In this document: one piece after another, positions 39,567 to 52,964 of the stretch | How the letters are laid out: each line of letters opens with the position of its first letter | Numbering within the stretch: the first letter of the stretch is position 1 | Translations under genes and position numbers: made by a program | From: Utricularia gibba | Lineage: Eukaryota; Streptophyta; Magnoliopsida; Lamiales; Lentibulariaceae | Length of the DNA stretch: 64,000 nucleotides | NCBI GenBank assembly: GCA_002189035.1 | Contig: CM007990.1 | Coordinates: forward strand, 5,456,001 to 5,520,000 | Reading direction: 5' to 3' | Notes under the pieces: model-generated | What the model saw: the letters and a program-made list of their open reading frames with translations, nothing else | Told to the model about the DNA's origin: nothing | Database searches by the model: none

Positions 39567-41582
39567 AATTTGCCCGCTGCCCTCAAAATCCTTCCCCTTT
39601 TCTCCTCTCCCTACAACAACAAATCAGTGCATCGAAGTAAATTTTTGTTTATGGGGGTGGGGGTCTTCAAGACTGAATTTTTTCTAGGGTAATTACTTCG
39701 CCACTTCCCCTAAATCGAGTTACTGAGATGGGATCTGTTTATTTTGGCCCTTTTATAATATTTTACCAGTAAAATCACAGTCTTTGGATAGTGGGAGAAG
39801 ACTGCGCTCCCAAATCATTGACTTAAAACCTAGATTAGGCTTCCGAATATGATGTAATGGCTGTTTTTACTCCTCCGTCGCTATGCGGAGGCATTTGCTG
39901 TCAGGAGCATCAGCTTCATGTCGTTGCCTCTGCATACCTTTGGTCCACCACTGACCTTCATCGATTATTAGTTACAGGTTTGCTTATCTTTGCGCCTGCA
40001 ATCTTTTCGACACAAGAATACAGACGAACAGAACCTGCAAATCCATTTCATGATAGGGTTCATATGTCGAATCGCTTAGGATTATTTACACACACACTAT
40101 TCTTCATGCAAATATTCTGACGTCTGTAAGGCATTTACGCAGATTATCCTCGTGCGAATATGAATCTAAGCGTTTCTTAATTCTGGACCGGAAAAAAATG
40201 TGCTTAGCATTTCGGTGCTGCGGTGTTCATCACAACTGTAAATAGAGCCGGCAACTGGTGATGGAGAAGCTCAACTTTTGTTATGGCAGGTTTTTTTGTT
40301 TTGTAAATTGGATACTCTTCACAGATTTGAATTCGTTATGTTCATTACTATGGTGTTTGAAGACATGAAGGGAAGCGTGTTTGATGAGAGGCTTGTGGAT
40401 GAAAGATTTCAGAAGACAGGCAGAGATTTAATACCAGAATTTTTGATGGCTAAAATTTAATGGGCCATGGAGAGTATCAACTTTGGCTGGCTCCAGATGA
40501 AAAGGTGTCGTCTTGTGGCTATTCTCATTCATTGAGTAGATGAAAGAATCTTGAACAAGTTCTCAAATTCAAAACCAAGTTCCTTTCCTGTACCCCACGT
40601 GGGAGTGAGAAGCTCCTTTAACCCTTTTTTGAATGGGAAATCTTTTGAATTTTATTTCGAAAATGCCAGAGTAATATCACACACCACGCCCATGCATGAT
40701 GTCTCTTTCGGAATCCCGCAAGGAGAATTTGAAATGTCCTTGCACATATATACTAAGGATTATGCTGTCTTGTTTGAGGGTGGAACTTGGAATTTGCTTC
40801 TCATTCGAGTTTTGGGTAGCCGTTGAAACCGAAGACTCGTCTTTCTATCTACCTTCCTTTTTTCCTTCTCTTCTTGTTTTCCACCTCAATCTTTGTCACT
40901 AGATTCTATTCCATACGCTTTCCTCATTTCTTTCCCCAAGCTAAGAATCTCATATTCCTTCTTTCTTTCTCACCCCCTCTTCTTTCTCTTGGAAACATGG
41001 CTTTATCAAGGATGCTATTCCCCTTTTGTGACCTCCCTCCATTTTCATTTCTTCTAGTCCTTTTCAGTTTTCACGGTTTCAGACTTTTCCTTTTCGCTTC
41101 ACGACACCCTTCGCCTGTATTTAAGTTCGTGTCCCTCTCGGCCTTATGTCTTCTTCTTCAAATATCAGTCATTTCTCACAGGCCTGCATTCACGGTATGC
41201 TTATCTTGTAGCCTTGTGTTCATCTCAAAATCTGTGTTTCTTAGTTTTGGAGGTACCCAATTCGTAGTTTTGGTTGTATCTGCATTAGACTGGGTAAAGA
41301 TTTTCTCTTTTAGAAGATTTTTCCCAGTAATCTTCCTGGTTCTTCTATCTGTGCAAAAATATCTTCTTTCCCTTTTTGAAGCCCGTGCGGTTGATGGGCC
41401 ATAGAATCTGTACTGCTTTCTTCATTTGTTAGTTATGCATAAAGCTCGTTTATGTTCTAAACTTGTACATCCCTTTATTGCTTCAGTCGATACACTTAAT
41501 CGACTACACCTCCAACAAGTGCTTGAATGATGCATTAGCAGGTTATGCTCTTTCTTCTCAATCAAAGAAGAAAGCTAGATTC
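39567..41582. other. Divergent region between PP1 and the DA1-type gene
   Basis: Carries both promoters. The right half is T-rich, and a leader exon or leader intron of the DA1-type gene probably lies there. A 193-codon ORF at 40823-41404 is just T-rich low-complexity translation (many F, L, S). Confidence 0.5.
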
Positions 41583-43849
41583 ATGAAATGGTTAAGCTTG
41601 CTTTTCAAAGGTGGAGCTGGCAAAAAGGAAACCCAAACAGGTAGCCAGCATCCTCTATCCTTCGGTGATGGGAATAGAGTACGGCATGCACCCATTAGAT
41701 CCTTGGTAATGTCCTTTAACATCTACATGTTTGATTGCTTACTGCTGCATCTGTTTAAGCAATGTCTTTTGAGTTCTGATCACGCTTATGGAAATCTTCG
41801 GCTTATGGTTCAACCAGAAGCTGCATCAAATATGTTCTCATCTCTGAATTGATTGCTCAATGTAATCAGGATGATAGGTCTCTGGCCAGTAAAGAAAAAG
41901 AAGAACTGGATCGTGCGATTGCACTGTCTCTGGCTGAGGGATCTAACAACCCAAATGGTACATTTTCTTTCTGCTTCGTTATTAGAAGAAATCCGCTTCA
42001 TTTCAAATCTGTTTCAGGATACAAATGGAGGAGACCAGATATCGATGAAGACTCGGCAAGGAAACTTCATGATGTGTTGAACTCCGCGCCATTTCTCCCA
42101 CCATGCCCACCTAGAGATCATTATTCTAGAAGCCAGAGGTACTTCCATTCCGTACGTGCTGCCACTTCAAAGTATAGAGCCCATCTTCTGAAATATTTAT
42201 GCAGAGTATGTGCCGGCTGTAAGCTAGGAATCGGGCATGGGAACTATTTGGGGTGTATGGGAATGTTCTTCCACCCACAGTGCTTCTGTTGTCATGCCTG
42301 TGGCTACCCCATCACAGAAGGAGAGGTCAGCCAGCCCTTGTGCTGATAACTACAATTTCACTGCTTGCTCAGCTTTGTTTCCTGGTTTTTTTTTTTTTTT
42401 TCAGTTCTCTTTGTTAAACCAAAAGACTTACCACAAATCTTGCTTCAAGGAGCTTACGCATCCCAAATGTGAAGTCTGCAATCAGTTCGTATGTGATCTT
42501 GACTCGAGTTTCGAATTCCAGGAGCCTTCTTAATGCTCATCTTTTTCACCCTTCTGCTAACAATACACAGATCCCTACCAACAGAGCCGGTTTGATCGAG
42601 TACCGGTGTCACCCATTTTGGTCACAGAGGTACTGCCCTTGTCATGAACATGACAACACTGCCAGATGCTGTAGCTGTGAGCGGTTAGAGGTACACATTT
42701 GCAGCATCCTGTGCAGCTATGCACTTCCATCTTCATGTTACTGAAGTCCTGTTTTAGTCATGGAATGCGAGGTATATCTCATTGGGAGATGGAAGAAGCA
42801 TATGTCTGGAGTGCATGGAGTCCGCCATCATGGATACCGGCGACTGTCAGCCGCTGTACCACGCGATCCGGGACTACTACGAAGGACTGAACATGCGAAT
42901 CGATCAGCAGATCCCGATGCTCCTTGTGGAAAGACCGGCCCTCAACGAGGCCATCGAAGGCGAGAAACATGTAAGACTCATCCCTGATCAACACTGAAAA
43001 TGCTTGTTATCTTGTCTTCAACTCTGGAGATTGTTGCAATCACAGGGGTTCCATCACATGCCGGAGACCAGAGGCCTCTGTCTCTCAGAAGAGCAGACGG
43101 TTACCACTGTAAGAGCTCTTTCCTCCTCCTTTTCCTTTCCTTGCTTTTTGTTGAAGATGCAATACATTTGGACATGGGTCTGTCCAGGTACTCAGAAGAC
43201 CGAGGATAGAACGCCGGGGGCTCGTCGGACTCCGAACACAACCTTACAAACTGATCAGGAGGTGTGAAGTTACAGCCATTCTGGTGCTATACGGCCTCCC
43301 AAGGTAACCACCTGTAACTACAGTCTTTCCCCTGTACTGAAGTGTAATTTTCACATGGGATCAAGTGAAGTAAAGCATGGCATCTGCAGATTGCTAACGG
43401 GTGCCATCCTTGCACACGAGTTGATGCATGGGTGGCTGCGCCTCAACGGTAATCACCATGCCCCCTTCCTCCATTTTCTTTCTTCCCCTTTTACCGCAAT
43501 GCCGATGCGTGCAGGGTTCAGGAACCTGCGGCCGGAGGTGGAAGAAGGCATATGCCAAGTTCTGTCACACATGTGGCTCGAATCGGAGGTCATCTCGGAA
43601 GCCCAACCGTCCCCGCACCAAGCATCGTCTTCCACATCTCGGCCGCAATCCTCGAAGAAAGGCGGGAAATCCCTGGCGGAGAATAAGCTAGGAAAATTCT
43701 TCATCCATCAGATAGCTCACGACGCCTCCCCGGCTTACGGAGGAGGGTACCGTTCCGCCATGGCCGCCGTCAACGTGTACGGCCTTCGCCGAACTTTGGA
43801 CCACATCCGTTTAACCGGAAGTTTTCCGGTGATCAACTCGTCGGAGTGA
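41583..43849 (+). CDS. DA1-type ubiquitin-activated LIM peptidase (DA1/DAR family)
   Basis: DA1 proteins limit organ and seed size by cutting growth regulators after ubiquitin activation. Eleven exons: 41583-41705, 41870-41957, 42018-42138, 42205-42325, 42405-42488, 42571-42690, 42758-42970, 43046-43108, 43188-43303, 43390-43448, 43515-43849, giving 480 residues in phase. Order of parts: [11 protein letters not shown] start (as in DAR1-like proteins); one ubiquitin-interacting motif ([13 protein letters not shown]); LIM domain ([35 protein letters not shown]); LIM-like domain ([21 protein letters not shown]); and the peptidase with zinc motif HELMH followed by VEEGICQ, likely the third ligand. 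The usual family zinc motif is HEMMH, so Leu for Met is a mild change. Whether it is DA1, DAR1 or DAR2 needs a tree. Confidence 0.93.
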
Positions 43850-45307
43850 CCAGCCGTCCTCCTCTTACACACCCCTAGAACACCGCAGTAGTCCATAAGA
43901 TACCAAAAGAAGCTGCCGCTACTGCTCGGCTCTCACTCCAACTCCATCAGAAGAATATTTCATTATTTTTAATTACCATATTTCATTTACTTGGACATTT
44001 TCTCTTCTTTTTTCCCCGATTATTTATTTCATAATATTCTTGATGCCAACTCAAATGTCACTACTGCCCTCCAGCCATATCACAAAAAATCTAAAGTCGC
44101 GCTCCTTTTTGTTTTCCACGTGGCACATCTTAATCCATTTTTAAAGTTTTTGAATAAAAAAATGTCAGTGGGCCCCGGCCAGACCTCCCAGTCAAATTCA
44201 GTCCATTTCAAGTTTTTGACGTAATCGGTCCCTTTTTTAAATTCATAAAAATTGTCTCGATTTTACCATTGTAGATTAATTTTATCTAAATATTAAATAT
44301 TAATATTTTGTAATGTATTTTGGAATGTAATTTATTTCGGTGGGCTCCAGCAATGATTAGACCCGATTCCGTTGCAAAAGAATGAGTCGGAGCTCCAATC
44401 CCTTTCCCGAAGTGCAGTCATGGGCCATCCTGCTTAGAACACCGCCGCGGCTGCTGCAGAAACCAGTGGGCGGCGTTGCATCGGAGGAGGAGGACGGCGG
44501 CCGGCTCAGTGGACAACAAACTTCCCACGCTTCTGCTGCTCCGGCGAAATGAAATGAAACCCAGGTGGAGGAATGGGCGTGCTTCCAACACAGATGACAC
44601 CAAACCCCATGTTCGCTCGCTGGACAGCACCAGAGCAGAGCAGAGCAGACCCCATGCACGACACAGGATTTGGAGAATGCTACACGAATCCCTCCAGAAG
44701 GAGGTCGTGGGCTCCTCTGGTATGGCTTCCAAACTACTGCACTGCACAGTGTGGTGCTGAAACAACACAGAGATGGCATTTTTTAAAGCGCAACACAACT
44801 CCTTTGTGTCTGGAAAGGAGCACTTGCTCCCTCTTCTAGTGGACTCGCAGCAACAAAAAGTCTCCATCTTTATAGCTCGATGCAATTGGGTTTAGTGGCC
44901 TATTAAATAATCTTCTAGTCATTATGATGATAATCATTTTTTATTATTACCATCCCATCCCAATCTCCTTAAAGTTGTTCTGTCCAAATAATTTAAATTT
45001 CTAATTTTAATAATATTTTTAGATAATGTCATTTGACACCACTAATAATTGAGAGGCATGCTCTAACTTTTTGTAATACACAAATAATTGTGAAAATACA
45101 TATTTTTATTTAAGGGAATCTGTCTCGTTCTTTATTTTTTATTTAAATTCAAAAGAAGTTTTTTTTTTATAAAAAATATGATTTTCTAAAAGAAGAAAGA
45201 AATAATTGCATCATGCACATAGCTAAATGGCTATTTATATAGAACCTGGTGGCAGGCTTCAGGCTGCACTTCACTCAGCTCTGGTGGCTCGGAGGAAAGC
45301 GAAGGGA
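43850..45307. other. Spacer with an unexplained GC-rich island
   Basis: The DA1-type 3' end lies at the left. At 44370-44880 base composition jumps, with overlapping ORFs on both strands (155 codons minus at 44418-44885, 94 plus at 44476-44760), none with a family I recognise. It could be a lineage gene, a noncoding RNA or a promoter island. The rest is AT-rich. Confidence 0.45.
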
Positions 45308-46203
45308 ATGGAGAAACAACAGCAAGGATCGGGAGCATCGCCATCGCCCGCCGTAGATCTGTTTGGAGCCAAGCCTGCGTCTTCTGCTACGAGCTTCTTT
45401 GGGTCAATCTTCGATCCTCCATCGGTACCTACACCTCCTGCTTTCTCCATCCTCCATCACTCGTTTTGTTTCTACTTAAGCGAGCTCATGGTTCCATCCG
45501 AACTTGATCGCCTCGTCGCTTGTTTTGATGGAAACACTGGTTTTCTGGTTTTCTGCATTTGAGGAACAACACCATGCACTATGATTTCATTATCATTAGG
45601 TCCAGCTGTCCGCTTTTAGATACCATGATGTGTGTCTAAATCTACGTATATGTCTTTTTTGTTTATCGGTATTATTATTTTATTTTTGGAAATGGGGTAT
45701 TTCAGGTGACGGGGAGAGGCACAGCATCAGGTACTTGGGCAAAGTTGCTTTAAGACACACTTCACTTGGTAGCTTCGGAACCTAATAAAAATTAGGATTT
45801 ATTAATCATTATTATCGTGGTAGATTGCTTTAGAATGTGGAAGAAGGGGAATGAGGTAAAGAATGGTGATTGTGAGAAGGAAAAAGTTGGCCATTGTTGG
45901 TACTTCCACAGCTCATCCATCTTCTATGGTGGCAGAGAAGTTTATCCCGTCTCAAATCCCAACATTGCGCTCCCACACCACACAGTAACCTCTCTGTTTC
46001 TCATTCTACTCCATTTATATCCCTTGGTAAGTAACTATCAAACTTCGCAGGTGCCCCAAGATGAGAGTGATTCTGAGTATGCCTCTAGAGGCAATTGGTG
46101 GAAGGGTATGGCTCTTTGTGGTTTAGTTCAGTTTCGAATCCGTTTCATGTGTTTTTGAGATCTTGTACAACTGAAAACTTGGGCAGGATCACTCTACTAC
46201 TAA
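45308..46203 (+). CDS. Small plant protein of unknown function ending NWWKGSLYY
   Basis: Five small exons, 45308-45424, 45706-45730, 45824-45984, 46051-46105, 46187-46203, give 124 residues in phase. The layout matches an uncharacterised land-plant family: a short Ser/Ala-rich start, LFG then SFFGSIFDPPS, a middle SSSIFYGGREVY block, and an acidic SDSEYASRGNWWKGSLYY end. The start at 45308 was chosen because family members begin near this point; an in-frame ATG at 45227 would add 27 residues. No signal peptide, membrane helix or catalytic motif is visible. The short exons, including one of 17 bases holding the stop, are typical of the family. Function unknown. Confidence 0.8.
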
Positions 46204-46670
46204 GGCTCTCTGTGTGTCTTCTCTCAAGTAGTACTCAAGGGTAATGTAGATTTCATCATATCTGTACATATGAGTCCACAACTGCTCATTTTGTTGCTCG
46301 TTTTCTTCAGGGGTTCCAAGAAATGCCAACTACTAGTGTTGTGTGTGCGCGCTTTTGCTTGTTGTAACAGAACAATACGAAGACAAGAAGTTCCCACCTT
46401 GTTGTGATCTGTCAAACCACTTAATGAGAACTTGAGTTTCAATCCAATCGGCCTGTTTGATCAGATTTTCGATATCTAGATATAAAAAAAGCAAGAAGTG
46501 GGGTAAGTAGAAACGTATGAAGATGAGAGCTAGTAGTAATTAAGGAATGTGTCTGTCAGGAGTATGAGTAAAGGCGCCTACTGTGCTACTTGGCAAGTAT
46601 TGAAACCACCAACTACATAAAAAAGAAACTACATAGGGTGCTTTTGTTAGAAAGTGGCAGTTTCCCTTGT
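46204..46670. other. Convergent spacer
   Basis: 3' regions of the NWWKGSLYY gene and the RopGEF gene. Nothing else recognised. Confidence 0.5.
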
Positions 46671-48820
46671 TCAGCTGATAATCTTGGCCTTTGTATCGTG
46701 GCTAAGGTAGCTTGTGAGCGCCTTCTTGACTCCAAAGCCAGGGCGAGGAGGCTTGCTACTGAAACTTTTTGTTGGGGTGCCTGAGCCAGGCACTGTATCT
46801 GAGCTGCTATTCTTCTTGTTCACTTGGGTTACAGATAATAAGACCTTCTCTGGTTTCCGGCTTATGTCGTCCACATACAAAACATCCTCAATGCGAGCCA
46901 CAATGCTGAATGCCAAGCTCTCCAACACTCTTGAGTAGCTTTCAAGAATGGCCTTCCCCACATCCTGTGTCAATGAAACAAGAACTTCTGAGTGAGAATA
47001 GTGTGATGATGTACAGAGTAATGTGGATGGATGGATATCAACAACCTTGTTGCACTGTATTTTGATAATATCCAAGTTACTTTGTGACAGGTTTGGAAAT
47101 CTCTGCTTCAAGCAATGAAGCAGGCCTTCTGCTCTTTCAGCTAGAGCTTTGCCTTTGACCCCATTCATCATGAAATCCTGCAAAAGACCCCAAGATGAAG
47201 ACGACCTGTTCTGTTGCATCTCGGGTGCAGCTTCTGGGTGTTGTCTTCTCCATAACACGTATATAGCTGCCTCGAGGCGGTTAGCTATCTCAAGAGCAGC
47301 GTGCTCAGAGGCGGGATCAAGGCAATCAAGCAAGCATTCCGGGGAAAAGCCTTCAGATGTGAAGTATCGATAGATAACTTCACCAAGACATGCTCTCCCA
47401 GTCTGATTCCAGCCAATGAAAACAAGTTATGCAAAGGGAAGAGTTTTAGATAAAACCAGATTCACTCAAACCTTGGGAAGAGTTTCGAGGTAGGATGCAG
47501 GAACTTCCATTTCAGACAAAACAGCGCTGTTTATGGAAGAAGCAGCCTTGAGAATCTGGCTTGTGGACTCACGCTTATGACACAACTTCTTTCTTGTTGA
47601 CTCAGAAAGGCCATCAGGGGGACTCGAGGTAAAGGTAGCCACCACTTTTCTTTTTCACGTGGAGTTGATTTACCCGATCCATCTGTTTCTGGTGTAGCAG
47701 CTACAATCCCTTGATCAACATACCAAAATTCTGTATCGGCAAATCCATCAAGCACTTCCTGTGAAAGAAATGCCATAAGAACCAATGAGCAACAAGGTGC
47801 ATTAGAACAAAATGTGCATCTGTCATTGATTTCTTACAAGTAGCATGTTGTCAAGTTTGCAAAGAGCCGGCAGATTAATGGCCAGATCTGATCTGGGGCG
47901 GCATGTCATTACCTGCAAAGCGCATTTCAAGTTCAAGTGGGGAGGAACAGTGGCAAATTGAAGCCTGAAGAAACTGAAACAAACTTGCCTCAAGTGTACC
48001 ACCATCAGGAAAAGTTTGCAATGTGGGTACAAACTCAATGATAAAATCACTGACTGAAAGAAGCCATTTCATCTCTCTTTGCCACATTGCCTTCTTTCCA
48101 GAAGCCAGCGGTTCCAATCTCCACAATTGACCAAACACAGTAGCTACACGTAAGGGTCATACAGATCCATCAACACACCATACAGCACAGAGAACAAAAA
48201 GAAAAGAAAAAAAAATTGAAAAAAGCACTTTCGTCTTAATTCACAAGATTCCAGCAGTTATTAATCAGAAGAAATACATGAGTATGGATAGAGAGCCTTC
48301 TAACCGCACAGATTAGTTACGGCGTTTGAAATCGTCAGTGCTGAACAAACCCCTTCCCCACCTCCAGACATATCTTCACCAAGCAAAAGCTTTGCAAATC
48401 GCTCTTTCATCATCTCCAACTCTGTGAGATATCATCCTCAGTTGTCATCATTATCTCTAAAGAAAGAAATTGCGGAAAATAAAGGAACGAAACTCTGACT
48501 AGTTCAATTTTTAGGCTGAAAAACTGAAGCTGGGAGGTTGTAAAAACAGTTAAACATCATTAAGTACCTGAAGCTTTGTCAGTCTGCTTTAACAAGGAGT
48601 CATCCTCTGAGCTCAAACAAGATCCACCTTTTCCACTCCCCACAGAGACACAACTTGGAGCATCCCCTCTAACCCAAACGGACCGACCAAAACAAGAATG
48701 GTCAGAGCTCGATCTACTCATGCTCCCGCTTCCCTGAACCGAATCCATCATAGATTCACCGCTAATCGACTCGCACCCATCTTTCTCAACGCTCTTCTCA
48801 GCAAGATTCTCACTTTCCAT
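46671..48820 (-). CDS. ROPGEF: Rop guanine nucleotide exchange factor (PRONE domain), frame broken once
   Basis: RopGEFs switch on plant Rho GTPases at the plasma membrane to steer polar growth and receptor-kinase signalling. Seven exons: 48820-48568, 48421-48305, 48143-47989, 47912-47838, 47758-47472, 47402-47046, 46964-46671. The PRONE domain starts at about [20 protein letters not shown] and shows [54 protein letters not shown] and [14 protein letters not shown] Ser-rich N-terminal arm and a C-terminal tail lie outside it, as expected for autoinhibitory and receptor-contact parts. Exon 5 is 287 bases: the G run at 47617-47621 (C on the coding strand) is one short, breaking the frame between PRVP and DGLSES. 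With one more base the protein is 512 residues. Intron 3 has a GC donor (47988-47987). Confidence 0.93.
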
Positions 48821-50458
48821 ACGAACACAAGCCAAAATAATGAAATGCTCAGACACGGGGACCTAATTCGAAAATGGGTTGCCTCATAAAACAAAATTGC
48901 ACTGAAATATCAAATCCCAATAAGCTCAAAAGGTGCATAGAGAGGGAAAAGATAAACACAACGAACACAAAACCAGCTCTTTCCCAAACGAGCTACTGGA
49001 ACCAGAGTGAAGTGGGTTTATGCATTGTGGTTCGTGTTCTGTGCAGCAAGAATTCAGGCAGCAAATGTTCAACCAACGTCCATTTATTTACACGTGAATG
49101 CCCCCACCCCCATTCAAAAAATCCATGGCGGCCATATCGTGAGGGCAACTAAAATGGGGCATGCTTTTGTTGAATATTACAGTTCTGCCATTCCTGGTCC
49201 TGTGTACCGTTGAAGTGGAGGCAACTTTCCAAATTTGAATTTCTTTTTTTTTTCCATTTCCGATATATTATTATTTTTTTAACTGAATGGATTCCTTAGA
49301 TGGAATTCTCGTATTATTAATTCAATGATTTTCTATATTTGTGTTATTTTAACGAAATTAAAAACAAAAAAAAAAACGTTTTAGTGGGCTGGACCGAGAA
49401 GAAATTGGACAGGTGGCTCCGAAGCCCAAAGCCCAATAATAGCTACTTTTAGGCTAATTAAATGAGCAATTAAAACGGGTAGCCCGAAAAGGTTGTTGGG
49501 CTGGCCCATGGGGAAGAAAACGGCGATTTTTTTTTTCTTTTTCCGGCGGTCAACAGTGTGTCCGGCTGCGATCGGGAAGGCTGTTTGGATTGGAAGATGG
49601 GAGTTTTTTACTGCTAAATTGACATGATTTAGATTTCAAAAATGCCAGATTCAACGTTTTCATGAAGTATCTGCAGCTTTTTTGCTATGAAGACACGTTG
49701 TGCGTGGTGGAGGGAAGCCGGGCCCGCCTGGATTGGGGCATGATTGTCCACAAGCCACCCAATTAGCGTGAGTGATACGAAAGCAGAGGAAAACTTCAGT
49801 AGTGTATCTATATATTCACAGCAAAGTTATGATCTTATCTTCTGCCGCTTATTGCGTCTCCCCAGCTCAATTCTCAGGGAATCGTCAGTCAAAAGTTTGA
49901 GTTTCTTGAAAAGGAGCGGAATCAAACATCTGGTTTATGGGCCTCAAGTAAATGATCGATCTTTTCCCTTTTCAGCCTCTTCATGACCTTGTATCATGGT
50001 TGTGCTTCTTGATCCGCTTGATTGGGATGTTGGTTCATTATTTCACGCTTGTTTTTTGAGTCAGAATTACTTTTGTCCCACATTTAATGTCCTGATGATA
50101 TGTTATGAGGTAGCATACATGAGGTACTGTAGCTAAAAAGGTTATAGTTTTTCTTTGTCTAGTGTGATCCTCTGTTCATGATTTATTTCTTAAAATTTGG
50201 TTTTCTTGTGATCTTTTTCTGTTTTGATCTATCTGAGAAGAGCTCTGTTTCATACATCTGCAATCTTAACTGAATTCCACATAAAGCTTTGATCCACTTG
50301 AAGTTCCAGCTTCTACATTGTTACTGATCTTGTGGTCTTCACTGCTCAGATGACTTAGTGGGATACAATTCGAGTTTAAGAAACACACCTTTCAGAGTTT
50401 AGGGAGAAGAGAAAGGTTATCCAGAGTAGAGCCCCCGTGTCAGGTTGCATTCACAAGT
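48821..50458. other. Divergent region between RopGEF and GC1
   Basis: Promoters and leaders of both genes. A GC1 leader exon around 49740-50450 is possible. Nothing else recognised. Confidence 0.5.
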
Positions 50459-52032
50459 ATGTGGTCTATACATATGGTCCTGAACAGGCTTTTGAAAGCG
50501 GATGAAGAAAAATTCGATGTGGCAACTGAAAACCACTTGGAATTTGTTGATACCTGCAATAGCCAGCAATCGTCAGACCAAGACAACTGCACAGGCCCTT
50601 TTCGCTCGAACTTTGTCGAAGTAAGGCTTGCAATATTTTTTTGTTGCGGTTCTAGTTTCTTTCTCTGTAGTTTCAGATAACACCAACGTTTATTCATTGC
50701 GTTAGGTTCCTCATGTAAGCCAGCAATATTCGTGGGACTGTGGTCTTGCTTGTGTTTTAATGGTTTTGAGAACACTAGGCTTTTATGGATGCAACATTGG
50801 GGACCTCATAGAGCTCTGCTGTACAAAAAGGTGATTCTTTTGCTGAACACTAAACCTTTTTGACTGACGAGTTGTATAAGAAAGTATTCTCTTGTAATTT
50901 CTATCCACTAATCTTCTTTCCGTACATTTTTTTCCAGTATTTGGACGGTTGATTTAGCATATCTGCTGCAAAAATTTTCTGTAAACTTTACATACTGCAC
51001 AGTTACTTTTGGAGCGAACCCAAATTTTTCAATGGAGAGATTTTACAAGGTATATTTATCATCTTCTCTCAGAACATTTAATGTCTTGAATGTCCTAACA
51101 ACCTCCTTCAATGGTTTTCAGAGAACACATTTTGTTATTCGTCTATCTTCATTTTTCTTAGTGATCATTAGAGCTGAGCAGGAGCACTCTGAAGTGTTCT
51201 TGTGTGAATTTTTGTGATCTCCTCTTTTGTACTTTCAAAGGATCAGCTGCCTAATGATCTAGTGCGAGTGAATATGCTGTTCCAAGAAGCCCGTGAAGCA
51301 GGGATAAACATTGAGGTACATTTTCCCTTGTGCCTCACTGCTGACATCAGTTGTGCTGCCTGTATGTCTGTCACTGAAGTACTCGTCTAACAGTGCAGAT
51401 CAGTGAGTGCGAAGGAAATCTCCAACTCAGTTCTGTCTGGAAAATACATCGCCATTGCTCTTGTTGATCAATATAAACTAAGGTAAGCTGTGCCACCATC
51501 TCCATTCACAGATGCTGCGATTCCCTCAGCATAAGCTCCTTTAATTTCTTACCACATTTGCAGCAACTCCCAGCTAGAGAACCTCTATATGATGGACTTC
51601 ATCACCGGGAGCAGTGGCTACACCGGTAGGGGTGATGGCCGATGACATCTAGTGAATCTTCTTTTACTCCCCTGCAGCATTCTCATTGCTTTTGCAGGGC
51701 ATTACATTGTGATTTGTGGGTATGATGCTGCTACCGACGAATTCGAGATTCGAGACCCCGCGAGCTCCAGGTTCTCTCAATGCCTCCTCCCCCTTCCCAG
51801 AAAACCACTCCCTCCCTCACACTCATCACCTGTCACAACCCACCCTCAGGGCACATGAGAGAGTTACCTCACTGCGTTTAGATCAGGCGCGCAGATCCTT
51901 CGGTACAGATGAAGATCTCCTCCTGGTAAGCACACAAATCTTGATGGGGTGTTATAGAATTCACTGGCCAGGCTTCGTTTACATGAAGATCCCATGTTTC
52001 TGTGGGAGCAGATCTCTCTGGGTGATGACTAG
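50459..52032 (+). CDS. GC1: Guanylyl cyclase 1-like protein
   Basis: Homologue of Arabidopsis GC1, a small soluble protein reported to make cGMP; the family's fold instead recalls C39-like peptidases (YSWDCGLACVLMVL), so the true activity is uncertain. Nine exons: 50459-50620, 50706-50830, 50938-51049, 51241-51315, 51394-51482, 51564-51625, 51698-51770, 51850-51925, 52012-52032, for 264 residues in phase. Conserved stretches: YSWDCGLACVLMVLR, IWTVDLAYLL, DQLPNDLVRV, SGKYIAIALVDQYKL, SSGYTGHYIVICGYD, FEIRDPASS, RSFGTDEDLLL. The end (ISLGDD) is a little shorter than the usual ISL-basic tail. Confidence 0.93.
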
Positions 52033-52964
52033 GCAGGCGGCGTGAGCCCCCGCTGAACTCCATGGCGATGATGAAGCTCCCACCTTCACAGCAACATGAA
52101 AAGCTAACTTTCCATGTTGTTGGCAGTATATATGATATATTGACAACCCAATACCTTGATCGATCAAGATTTTAACATTTAAGAATCAAAAACAGAATCC
52201 TCGGAAATGTAATAATCATCCAACCCCACATGTCCTTACAAAGGCCCTTCAAGGTTTGAACATATAAGTGTGTTTTAACTATGTGATAAGAAGCATTTGA
52301 AATAAAGCGCATCAGAGGTTACAATTGCAATCATGGATATCATAAGACCGCCTAGGGATAGGGATCGCGGAACCAGACAGACACGTGCTGCCGCAGCATT
52401 GCTTCGTTCCATGCCATGTGGTACACGTGCGCCTTAGAGGGAGGGAGGGAGGGGCCGATGCCGACCGCATCTAAAACGCGACCGACCTCGGCCCGTCTTC
52501 TCGCCATGGATAAGCACGCCTAGGAATTGAGCATGTCGGCCCAAATTAAATATTTCAATAATTAATCACACGCTTTTCCACGTCATCACACACCCCCGCC
52601 CTAAATTCCATTCTAAAAAGCCCACTATTTTATTTATTTATTTATAATAAATAATACTGTTACAAACCCATGCGCTCCCTTCAGAGGAGGGTGGAAGTTA
52701 CCACCCATTTATAGATGGGATGCGCCTACAATGGCTCAGCCGCCCCTAGACGTGCATTTAGCATGTTTTTCCGGAAAAATTAATATACATTATCTGAATT
52801 ATCGAATATATGTTAGTACAAATAAAAAAAATAAAAAAAAATTCATGATGATACACGACTCTATCAAACGGTTACGTCCTGCTTTTGCCCGCTTTTTTTA
52901 TTCACTTATTTATAGGCCTCGCTCCGTGGCCTTGGAAGGAAGTCGGGGGGTTGTCGTCGAGGGG
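52033..52964. other. Spacer and UGT promoter
   Basis: 3' end of GC1 at the left, UGT promoter at the right. AT-rich in part, no gene seen. Confidence 0.5.

Noticed and set aside
40823-41404. 193-codon plus-strand ORF rich in F, L and S
   Set aside because: It is the translation of T-rich leader or intron sequence before the DA1-type gene, with no family features.
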